Source of the DNA: Clostridiales bacterium
Lineage (GTDB): Bacteria > Bacillota > Clostridia > Caldicoprobacterales > UBA3941
Length of the DNA: 8,942 bases
Direction: 5' to 3'
NCBI GenBank assembly: GCA_012522165.1
Contig: JAAYKZ010000152.1
Coordinates: 1 to 8,942, forward strand
Both the position numbers and the translations under genes were made by a program. This document shows, in pieces, positions 1-5,644 of this stretch (position 1 is the stretch's first letter; each line of letters begins with the position of its first letter). The notes under the pieces are model-generated. The model ran no database searches and had not been told where the DNA came from. It worked only from the letters and a program-made list of their open reading frames with translations.

Positions 1-433
1 AGAGGTTCCTTTAAAGGAGGAATGGAAGTCCTTCTCCTTTAATCTGTATCTTTCTATAAGCTCTGGACCACAGTTGTTAGGGCCAAGACCACTTACCATA
101 TAGTAAATCCTAACAATTGTAGTTCTGCTTGGTTCTAGTCCAAAGCTATGTTGAGCTCTTGTTAACCCTTTCCATTTACCATCTTTTAAATAGGGGTTTA
201 TTCTAAATTCTACTGGTAAGTGGCTTACTTGACTGTATCCAACTTCAACACCATTTATATATAAGAGGATCTACTGGATGAAGATAGTTTACATTAGTAT
301 AATATGGCTCTTCATAATCATGCATTTGCCAGTTTGATGGTACAGGGATAGAGTCCCAATCTATAATAGTATCCAGCACCTCATAATAAGCATTATAGAA
401 TTTAAAATCGCAGATTCCGTTTAAGGCAACGAT
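1..433 (-). pseudogene. lacZ: Internally deleted beta-galactosidase (lacZ, GH2) remnant, 3' end beyond window
   Basis: Three separate conserved LacZ blocks can be read on the minus strand. From about 424 to 264 the reading is LNGICDFKFYN, then IPVPSNWQMHDYEEPYYTN and a degraded version of the usual YPFPVDPP: the start of the sugar-binding domain. After a +1 frame change near 264 comes LYINGVEVGYSQVSHLPVEF, then INPYLKDGK, the later part of the same domain, so the stretch between them is missing. At about 165-178 it passes in frame to RAQHSFGLEP and SGLGPNNCGPELIERYRL, the extreme C-terminal block of clostridial LacZ. The whole catalytic TIM barrel is absent. Intact LacZ proteins have roughly 1,000 residues; about 140 codons remain. 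No start codon or Shine-Dalgarno is visible, and the 5' end abuts and overlaps the GGDEF remnant in another frame. The reading is still open at the window edge, near where LacZ normally ends. No activity is expected. The family call rests on remembered motifs; the deletion model is inferred. Confidence 0.82.
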
Positions 434-692
434 AGTATTTTAACTTAGCTTTGTCTACTGTCAAGGCCTTGTCCAATCCAGACATATTCCTTCCTGATTT
501 TTTAGCCTTATATAGCTGCCTGTCTACCAATTCAATCACTTGATCAAAGTACATATCATCTGTTTCACCACATATCATATATAGACCAAGACTACAAGTC
601 AAACTTATTTCTTCATCATATATAACAAACTCCCTATTCTCTATTTTACTCCTAATCTGCTCGCTATCTTCTTTGCTGTTTCCAGCTCCGTA
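402..692 (-). pseudogene. Truncated GGDEF (diguanylate cyclase) domain remnant
   Basis: One open frame of 96 codons runs from 692 to a stop at 402-404, with an in-frame stop just upstream at 693-695. It reads GAGNSKEDSEQIRSKIE, then EEISLTCSLGLYM, then IELVDRQLYKAKKSGRN. These match the last half of a GGDEF domain: the amphipathic helix, the 'vTxSiGva' strand and the 'AdxALYxAKxxGRN' C-terminal helix. The GGDEF active-site loop, the metal-binding half and any sensor domain are missing, so it cannot make cyclic di-GMP. The only in-frame Met (602) falls inside a core strand and has no convincing Shine-Dalgarno. The last roughly 20 codons after SGRN do not resemble the family and run into the lacZ remnant. 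A short functional protein is unlikely. Confidence 0.8.
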
Positions 693-741
693 TTATATCA
701 TAGAAATGTAATAATATACCCTTGTTAATATATAAATACAC

Positions 742-774
742 AAAAAACCGCTTCCTACAAATTGAAGCGGTTTT
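742..774 (-). terminator. Intrinsic terminator of the ABC-transporter operon
   Basis: A perfect 11-bp inverted repeat has arms at 744-754 and 764-774 (stem AAAACCGCTTC with its complement) and a 9-nt loop. On the minus strand it is followed by a run of six T at 747-742. It begins 6 nt downstream of the ATPase stop codon, which is the expected place for the end of the three-gene operon. It also separates the operon from the pseudogene debris at the left end. Confidence 0.9.
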
Positions 775-779
775 CTCAA

Positions 780-1556
780 TCAGGCCAAAAGCATTCGATC
801 GCTAAAGCTACCAAATTTCTCTAACAAATCTGTTACCTTTAAATTTTTCTTTTCCTCACCGGAAACATCGTACACAATTTCCCCTTTGTTCATCATAATT
901 AAGCGATTGCCATATTTAATAGCATCCTTCATGTTGTGAGTGACCATAAGGGTTGTTAGTCTATTCTTCTCTACCAACTCCTGGGTTAATTCTAATACTT
1001 TTACAGCAGTCTTAGGATCAAGAGCTGCTGTGTGTTCATCCAGTAATAATAGCTTGGGCCTTTGTATTGTAGCCATGAGCAGAGCCAAAGCTTGCCTCTG
1101 GCCTCCTGATAAAAGTCCCACTTTATCATTGAGTCGATTTTCTAGACCTAATCCTAGTATTTTCAGAGCTTCTTGGAATTTTGTTTTTTCTTCTCTGGTT
1201 ACACCCCAACTTAAGCCCCGTCTTTTTCCCCGGCGGTTGGCAATGGCCAGATTTTCAATTATTTCCATGTCTGCCGCTGTACCCATTAGAGGATCCTGAA
1301 ACACTCTTCCCAAAAAAGCAGCACGCTTATATTCCGGCATTTTTGTTATATCTTCTCCTGCAAGCAGAATTTCCCCTTCTTCAGGCATGTATACTCCTGC
1401 AATAATATTTAATAAGGTAGATTTACCAGCGCCGTTTCCACCAATTAGGGTTACAAAATCCCCTTCACGAATATGAAGATTTAAATTTGATAAGACCATC
1501 TGTTCATTTATAGTACCAATGTTAAAAACCTTAGTCAAATTCCTTATTTTTAACAT
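780..1556 (-). CDS. ABC transporter ATP-binding protein (TrpZ-like, amino-acid uptake)
   Basis: This 258-residue cytoplasmic ATPase should energise the importer formed with the permease and binding protein encoded just upstream. All nucleotide-binding elements are intact: Walker A GGNGAGKST (39-47), Q-loop glutamine 87 in VFQDP, signature LSGGQRQ (149-155), Walker B LLLLDE (169-174), D-loop ALD (178-180) and switch histidine 207 in VTHNM. Length is normal for a single-domain ATPase. The start lies 4 nt after the permease stop codon, so translation is probably coupled. Within the ABC superfamily it looks like the partner of the 'ABC_sub_bind' (PF04392) type of binding protein. In streptococci such systems (TrpXYZ) import tryptophan. 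The ATPase role is near certain; the substrate is inferred from the neighbours only. Confidence 0.95.
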   Translation of the reverse strand: MLKIRNLTKVFNIGTINEQMVLSNLNLHIREGDFVTLIGGNGAGKSTLLNIIAGVYMPEEGEILLAGEDITKMPEYKRAAFLGRVFQDPLMGTAADMEIIENLAIANRRGKRRGLSWGVTREEKTKFQEALKILGLGLENRLNDKVGLLSGGQRQALALLMATIQRPKLLLLDEHTAALDPKTAVKVLELTQELVEKNRLTTLMVTHNMKDAIKYGNRLIMMNKGEIVYDVSGEEKKNLKVTDLLEKFGSFSDRMLLA

Positions 1557-1560
1557 AGCT

Positions 1561-2478
1561 TCACTCTGCCTTCTCTAGATTAATTTTAGGTTTTATAAAT
1601 TTAGCTTTAATCTCTGGAATGGATAAGGCCATAGCAACTATAATGGCCGTAAATAGCTTTAAGTTAGAGGATTTTAAGCCCATTCGAAGTATTATAGCAA
1701 TAATAATCCTATAAATAACTGATCCTGTGACTACAGAAGTCATTCTAAAAAAGTAGTTAATACGGGTTCCAAAAAGCACTTCTCCGATAATTACAGCGGC
1801 TAAGCCCATTACTATGGTTCCCGTACCCATGCCTACATCAGCATATCCCTGGCTTTGAGCTACCAAAGCTCCTGAAAGGGCTACTAACCCATTACTTAAT
1901 AGTAGTCCTAGAATTTTCATTCTATCTGTATTGCCACCCATTGCCCGGGCCATATTTTCATTATTTCCTGTAGCACGGATCAGGGCTCCAATTTCCGTAC
2001 CAAAAAACCAATATAAAATTCCCATTATGGCCAATGAAAAGACAACACCAATACTTAGGCTTACCATAGCCTTATCAAAGCCTGCAGGCAATAATGCCTG
2101 TGCCTTAGTGAAAACTGTTTCCATACCCAGCAGGGCAATATTGGCCTTTCCGCCCATTATGCTAAGATTTATAGAATACAGGGCAATCATAGATAAAATA
2201 CCTGATAAAATTGCCGGGATTTTTAGCTTAGTATGCAAAACCCCTGTTACCACCCCTGCAACTAGTCCTGATAAAAAGGCTATTAAAAGGCTAAGCAAGG
2301 GATCCCATCCCATCATAATTAAAATAGCGCTAACTGCGCCTCCCAAAGCAAAACTTCCGTCTACTGTTAAATCAGCATAATCCAAGATTTTGTAAGTTAT
2401 ATATACTCCCAAAGTCATGATTCCCCACAAAACACCTTGAGCTACTGCACTGTTTATAGACAACAATAAACCTTCCAT
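1561..2478 (-). CDS. ABC transporter permease (BPD_transp_2 family, TrpY-like)
   Basis: This 305-residue, strongly hydrophobic protein is the membrane channel of the importer. Hydrophobic segments lie at about residues 12-28, 43-56, 60-82, 87-108, 138-160, 188-206, 219-237 and 246-266, with a weaker one near 275-288. This suits the branched-chain/sugar permease family (PF02653). The cytoplasmic loop around RATGNNENMARAMGG (168-182) sits where the family's ATPase-coupling loop lies. The C-terminus is basic (KAKFIKPKINLEKAE). The ATG at 2478 is preceded on the minus strand by a G-rich Shine-Dalgarno (GGGGGT, spacing about 10 nt). The gene follows the binding-protein gene after 75 nt containing a stable hairpin and precedes the ATPase gene by 4 nt. 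Only one permease gene is present, so the transporter probably uses a homodimeric channel (inference). Confidence 0.93.
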   Translation of the reverse strand: MEGLLLSINSAVAQGVLWGIMTLGVYITYKILDYADLTVDGSFALGGAVSAILIMMGWDPLLSLLIAFLSGLVAGVVTGVLHTKLKIPAILSGILSMIALYSINLSIMGGKANIALLGMETVFTKAQALLPAGFDKAMVSLSIGVVFSLAIMGILYWFFGTEIGALIRATGNNENMARAMGGNTDRMKILGLLLSNGLVALSGALVAQSQGYADVGMGTGTIVMGLAAVIIGEVLFGTRINYFFRMTSVVTGSVIYRIIIAIILRMGLKSSNLKLFTAIIVAMALSIPEIKAKFIKPKINLEKAE

Positions 2479-2499
2479 GTCTGTTTATACCCCCATTAG

Positions 2500-2530
2500 A
2501 AAGGATTTAGGCAAAAAGCCCAAATCCTTT
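2500..2530 (-). promoter_or_regulatory. Intercistronic mRNA hairpin between binding-protein and permease genes
   Basis: In the minus-strand transcript, arms at 2530-2518 and 2512-2500 pair over 13 consecutive positions (one G-U wobble) around a loop of five U. The hairpin starts 23 nt after the binding-protein stop codon and ends about 20 nt before the permease ATG. No T-run follows; the downstream bases are CTAATGGGGG, so it is a poor classical terminator. A stabilising or partially attenuating element that keeps binding-protein mRNA above permease/ATPase mRNA is the simplest reading. The structure is seen; the role is inferred. Confidence 0.6.
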
Positions 2531-2553
2531 TATCAAACATTTTTATGTTAATC

Positions 2554-3555
2554 CTATTCTTCATTAACAAACTTAGCTTTTTCAAGTAAATCCACCGGTA
2601 TGGTTATACCCAAAGAATCAGCTACTTCCTTATTAATTAATAGTTCAAACTCCTCTAAATATAGGATAGGCATATCCGCTGGATTCTTGTTGTTTTTCAT
2701 AATCTCTACCGCTTGAGTGCTGGTAAGCTTGCCTAGGTCATAGTAGTTAATACCATAGGTAGCCAAACCACCATTTCTCAGCATTCCTTCCTCTCCCACA
2801 ATAACAGGAATTTTGGCTTCCAGGGCAACCATAGATACTGTTGCCATTCCAGAGGCAATCATGTTATCTGTGGGACAGTAAATGGCTTGGGCTTTTCCTA
2901 CCACTGATTCTACTACTGACTGAATTTCAGAAGATTGGGATACGCTAGCATCTATAGTATTAATACCTAACTCTTCAGCAGCCTCTTTGGCTAGGTTTAT
3001 CTGAAATACAGAGTTAGCTTCACTGGAATTATAAAGTAGTGCCACAGTATCCACATCAGGTAAAATTTCTTTTAATAGCTCCATCTGTTCCTTTACTGGA
3101 GTCAAATCTGAAGTTCCCGCTACATTGGTGCCAGATTTTTCGTTGGATTCTACCAGCTTTGCATCAGCAGGATCTGTAACGGCTGTAACTAAAATTGGAA
3201 TTTCAGAGGTTTCGTTTGCCATAGCCTGTGCCGCCGGGGTGGCAATGGCCAAAACCAAGTCTACCTTATCGTTGACAAACTTTGCTGCAATGGTCTGGCA
3301 ATTTGATGTTTCCCCCTGGGCATTCTGAAAATCAATGACAAAATCCTCACCTTCAACAAGACCTGCTTCTTTTAAACCATCGACAAAACCTTTATAGGCA
3401 GCATCTAGGGCGTCGTGAGTTACCAGCTGAAGCACTCCAATTTTAAATGTCTTTTTTCCTCCACTGCTGGTGGTTTCCCCACCACATGAAGCAAGAATTA
3501 CCAGGCTACAAATAAGCAATATAGCAATAAAGCTCTTTTTGACTACTTTCCACAT
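2554..3555 (-). CDS. ABC transporter substrate-binding lipoprotein (PF04392, TrpX-like)
   Basis: This is the extracellular ligand-binding component of the importer, 333 residues from the start chosen here. Residues 1-24 form a lipoprotein signal peptide: basic MWKVVKK, a hydrophobic stretch, then lipobox LASC, with Cys24 as the lipidated residue. A short Ser/Gly-rich spacer leads to a two-lobed periplasmic-binding fold starting at FKIGVLQ. Family-typical segments are AVTDPADAKLVES, GTSDLTPVKEQMELLKEILP and YGINYYDLGKLTSTQAVEIM. An upstream in-frame ATG at 3639 would add 28 residues and bury the signal peptide; the ATG at 3555 has AAAAGGGG 10 nt upstream and is preferred. PF04392 proteins of known specificity bind tryptophan or phenylalanine, so an aromatic amino acid is likely but not proven. 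The gene follows an Lrp-family regulator. Confidence 0.92.
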   Translation of the reverse strand: MWKVVKKSFIAILLICSLVILASCGGETTSSGGKKTFKIGVLQLVTHDALDAAYKGFVDGLKEAGLVEGEDFVIDFQNAQGETSNCQTIAAKFVNDKVDLVLAIATPAAQAMANETSEIPILVTAVTDPADAKLVESNEKSGTNVAGTSDLTPVKEQMELLKEILPDVDTVALLYNSSEANSVFQINLAKEAAEELGINTIDASVSQSSEIQSVVESVVGKAQAIYCPTDNMIASGMATVSMVALEAKIPVIVGEEGMLRNGGLATYGINYYDLGKLTSTQAVEIMKNNKNPADMPILYLEEFELLINKEVADSLGITIPVDLLEKAKFVNEE

Positions 3556-3565
3556 AGCTTTATAT

Positions 3566-3573
3566 CCCCTTTT
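3566..3573 (-). promoter_or_regulatory. Ribosome binding site that fixes the binding-protein start
   Basis: AAAAGGGG on the minus strand lies 10 nt before the ATG at 3555. The alternative in-frame ATG at 3639 would put a charged 28-residue extension ahead of a good lipoprotein signal peptide. Confidence 0.65.
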
Positions 3574-3655
3574 CACTCCTATTATTATAGAATCATGCCA
3601 ATATCTTTTTCTATAATTTATTTTAATTTTGCCATCCACCTAGCTTATGGACTAG

Positions 3656-4132
3656 TTATGTATTATTAGAAATAGGAACCATAAGTTCCCTTTTTTCCGT
3701 GCTGACTACTATACTAGTTTCCATACTGCTAATACCCGGAATAGAAACTAGGGCATTAATTACATTTTCCTTATAGATCTCTATACTGGGTGCTACAGCC
3801 TTTAACAAATAATCCTTACTTCCCATCAGGGTATAGCATTCTAATATATAGGGAAGCTTTTTCACCTCTTCAATAAAATTGTCAATGTTTTTTCGATTAT
3901 AAGGTGCTAAGTTTATTGTGATAAAGGCTGTAATTCCAAATCCTAGTTTTTTTTCATCTAATAAAGTGGTAAATCGGCGGATTACACCCTTTTCAACCAA
4001 ATTTTTTGTACGGGCTAAACAAGCAGAGGGTGATAACCCCACAGCTTTTGAAAGTTCAAGATTTGAGATAGAAGAATCTTGTTCAAGAAGTAATAATATT
4101 TTTTTATCAATATGATCCAGTGAAATTGGCAT
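3656..4132 (-). CDS. Lrp/AsnC-family transcriptional regulator
   Basis: This 158-residue DNA-binding protein belongs to the leucine-responsive/AsnC family, whose members sense amino acids and assemble as dimers or octamers. The N-terminal winged helix-turn-helix is clear: LDHIDKKILLLLEQDSSISN, then LELSKAVGLSPSACLARTKNL (HTH about residues 23-45) and the wing GVIRRFTTLLDEKKLG. A C-terminal RAM (amino-acid-binding) domain spans about 66-150, with the typical ECYTLMGSKDYLL segment. Length is normal. The open frame extends up to an ATG at 4207, but that would overlap the -35 of the gene's own promoter. The ATG at 4132 has a strong Shine-Dalgarno and gives the usual family N-terminus. The ABC importer starts about 100 nt downstream with no terminator between. 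The regulator probably controls itself and the transporter (inference from position). Confidence 0.95.
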   Translation of the reverse strand: MPISLDHIDKKILLLLEQDSSISNLELSKAVGLSPSACLARTKNLVEKGVIRRFTTLLDEKKLGFGITAFITINLAPYNRKNIDNFIEEVKKLPYILECYTLMGSKDYLLKAVAPSIEIYKENVINALVSIPGISSMETSIVVSTEKRELMVPISNNT

Positions 4133-4136
4133 GTGA

Positions 4137-4145
4137 CCCCCTCTC
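4137..4145 (-). promoter_or_regulatory. Ribosome binding site of the Lrp-family gene
   Basis: GAGAGGGGG on the minus strand lies 4 nt before the ATG at 4132. It supports this start over the in-frame ATG at 4207. Confidence 0.7.
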
Positions 4146-4174
4146 TTCACAAAATAATATTTCGCATTTCCGGT

Positions 4175-4203
4175 ATAATAGCATATTATATTCATAGTGT
4201 CAA
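4175..4203 (-). promoter_or_regulatory. Sigma-A type promoter for the Lrp-family gene
   Basis: On the minus strand a perfect -35 TTGACA (4203-4198) and a 5-of-6 -10 TATTAT (4180-4175) are separated by exactly 17 bp. It lies directly after the folA stop codon and about 43 nt upstream of the regulator's ATG. The transcript should start near 4168. The spacer is AT-rich (ATGAATATAATATGC), the kind of sequence Lrp proteins bind, so autoregulation here is plausible but unproven. Confidence 0.8.
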
Positions 4204-4216
4204 GCATTTGTTCGAA

Positions 4217-4705
4217 TTATTTATTGTTTCGCTCATATACTTCAAAATAATAGTCAAAGGGGATTTTTTCGTTTTGGGGACCTGGAATTCTAGATACCAT
4301 TCTCCATTGGTCATAATTTATTTCAGGAAAATAGGTATCACCTTCAAATTCATGGTCTATATAGGTTATATAAAGTTTTTGTGCATAAGGAAGGAATGCA
4401 GAATAAATCTTCGCACCTCCTATAATAAAGCACTCTTTCTCATCCTGTATCATTTTTAAAGCTTCCTCTAGGGAATGAACCACTAGGCAGCCTTCTTTGG
4501 CATATTCCTCGTTCCTTGTTAAAATAATATTTTTTCTTCCCTCAAGGGGCTTGCCTATGGATTCAAATGTTTTTCGGCCCATTACAACAGTATGACCTAA
4601 GGTAACCTTTCTAAAATAAGCCAGGTCAGCAGGAAGCTTCCAAGGCATACGGTTGTTTTTCCCTATAACCCTGTTTCGATCCATAGCAACAATAATGGAT
4701 ATCAT
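4217..4705 (-). CDS. folA: Dihydrofolate reductase
   Basis: This 162-residue enzyme reduces dihydrofolate to tetrahydrofolate with NADPH and regenerates the cofactor consumed by thymidylate synthase. Length is typical of chromosomal bacterial DHFR. Landmarks: ISIIVAMDRNRVIGKNNRMPW at the N-terminus with the Met20-loop residues (M20, P21, W22), catalytic acid D27 in LPADLAYF, the NADPH-binding GRKTFESIG (43-51), LTRN (62-65), FIIGGAKIY (93-101) and the C-terminal FDYYFEVYER strand. Nothing is missing, and numbering to D27 is the same as in E. coli FolA. Its ATG overlaps the thyA stop codon by 4 nt (ATGA), and AAGGAG lies about 10 nt upstream inside thyA, so translation is coupled. It is followed by the separate promoter of the Lrp-family gene and has no terminator of its own. 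Confidence 0.97.
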   Translation of the reverse strand: MISIIVAMDRNRVIGKNNRMPWKLPADLAYFRKVTLGHTVVMGRKTFESIGKPLEGRKNIILTRNEEYAKEGCLVVHSLEEALKMIQDEKECFIIGGAKIYSAFLPYAQKLYITYIDHEFEGDTYFPEINYDQWRMVSRIPGPQNEKIPFDYYFEVYERNNK

Positions 4706-5496
4706 ACCGATACTTCTCCTTTTATATGGGGATGTGGATTGTAGCCAATAAGCTTAAAATCTAGGTATCTAAAATCAAATATAGAATCAACTTCTCTATT
4801 AATAATCATTTGAGGCAGCTTTCTAGGCTGTCGTGCAAGCTGCAGTTTTACCTGATCAATATGGTTCAAGTAAATATGTGCATCTCCTAAGGTGTGAATA
4901 AATTCACCAGGTTTTAGTCCGCATACCTTAGCCACCATCATTACCAACAAAGAATAGGATGCTATATTGAAGGGAACTCCAAGAAAAACGTCACCGCTTC
5001 TTTGATATAGCTGACATGAAAGCCTGTCATTTGCCACATAAAACTGAAACAGGCAATGACAAGGTGGCAGTGCCATCTTGTCAATGTCAGCTGCATTCCA
5101 TGCGCTAACTATATGTCTTCTGGAGTAGGGATTATTCTTTATCTCATTTATTACTCGGCTTAGCTGATCTATATGTCCTCCGTCATATCTAGGCCAGGAT
5201 CTCCATTGGTATCCGTATATGGGACCTAGATCTCCATTTTCATCAGCCCATTCATCCCATATACTAACACCATGTTCCTTAAGATACCTAATATTGGTAT
5301 CCCCTCTTATAAACCAGAGCAGTTCATAGATTATAGACTTCAAATGAAGTTTTTTGGTGGTGAGGAGGGGAAAACCCTCCTCTAAATTAAACCTCATCTG
5401 ATAACCAAATATGCTAATTGTACCTGTACCAGTCCTATCTTCTTTCTGAATACCCTTATCCAATATATGTTTTAAAAGGTCTAGGTATTGTTTCAT
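4702..5496 (-). CDS. thyA: Thymidylate synthase
   Basis: This 264-residue enzyme methylates dUMP to dTMP using methylenetetrahydrofolate, releasing dihydrofolate for the downstream folA product. Length equals that of E. coli ThyA and the catalytic residues keep the same numbers: R21 in DRTGTGT, R126-R127 in YSRRHIVSAWN, nucleophile C146 in PPCHCLFQFYV, QRSGD (165-169), N177 in PFNIASYS, and H207/Y209 in DAHIYLNH. The C-terminus ends VSV rather than the usual AV/VAI-like tail that closes over the active site; this is conservative. The ATG at 5496 has GAGGG 8 nt upstream. The gene overlaps folA by 4 nt and lies 148 nt downstream of nrdJ. This is the classical ThyA, not the flavin-dependent ThyX. 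Confidence 0.98.
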   Translation of the reverse strand: MKQYLDLLKHILDKGIQKEDRTGTGTISIFGYQMRFNLEEGFPLLTTKKLHLKSIIYELLWFIRGDTNIRYLKEHGVSIWDEWADENGDLGPIYGYQWRSWPRYDGGHIDQLSRVINEIKNNPYSRRHIVSAWNAADIDKMALPPCHCLFQFYVANDRLSCQLYQRSGDVFLGVPFNIASYSLLVMMVAKVCGLKPGEFIHTLGDAHIYLNHIDQVKLQLARQPRKLPQMIINREVDSIFDFRYLDFKLIGYNPHPHIKGEVSV

Positions 5497-5582
5497 TTGC
5501 TTAGCCCTCGCATTTATCTATATTTCGTTAAGAATAACATGTGAACTATAAATTATCCTATTGTAATATCTTAACAAGAATC

Positions 5583-5611
5583 ACTATATGAGTATAATGT
5601 ACTATTGATAA
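5583..5611 (-). promoter_or_regulatory. Candidate promoter for thyA-folA
   Basis: Within the 148-nt nrdJ-thyA gap, TTATCA (5611-5606) and TATAGT (5588-5583) are 17 bp apart on the minus strand. The match to sigma-A is modest (4 of 6 and 5 of 6). I see no intrinsic terminator with a T-run after nrdJ, so thyA may also be read from the nrdJ promoter. The rest of the gap is AT-rich with no recognised element. Confidence 0.3.
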
Positions 5612-5644
5612 GTGAATGATCCTTCAGTAGCACCTTATGATAAC

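Noticed and set aside
940..1405. Open frames on the plus strand opposite the ATPase gene
   Set aside because: They lie wholly inside a gene with every ABC motif intact, lack Shine-Dalgarno sequences and have low-complexity, unfamiliar translations; they are antisense shadows. The same holds for plus-strand frames at 1931-2380, 3125-3328 and 3918-4115.
3584..3589. TATAAT on the minus strand upstream of the binding-protein gene
   Set aside because: It is a perfect -10 hexamer, but no acceptable -35 lies 16-18 bp upstream (TTGGCA is only 6 bp away), so a separate promoter is not supported.
4133..4459. Plus-strand open frame crossing the lrp promoter and the end of folA
   Set aside because: It is antisense to a well-defined DHFR gene and a good minus-strand promoter, with no recognisable protein features.
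5609..5639. Imperfect inverted repeat just downstream of nrdJ (ATAAGGTG / CACTTAT on the minus strand)
   Set aside because: The stem is short, has a bulge and a 16-nt loop, and no T-run follows; not good enough to call a terminator.
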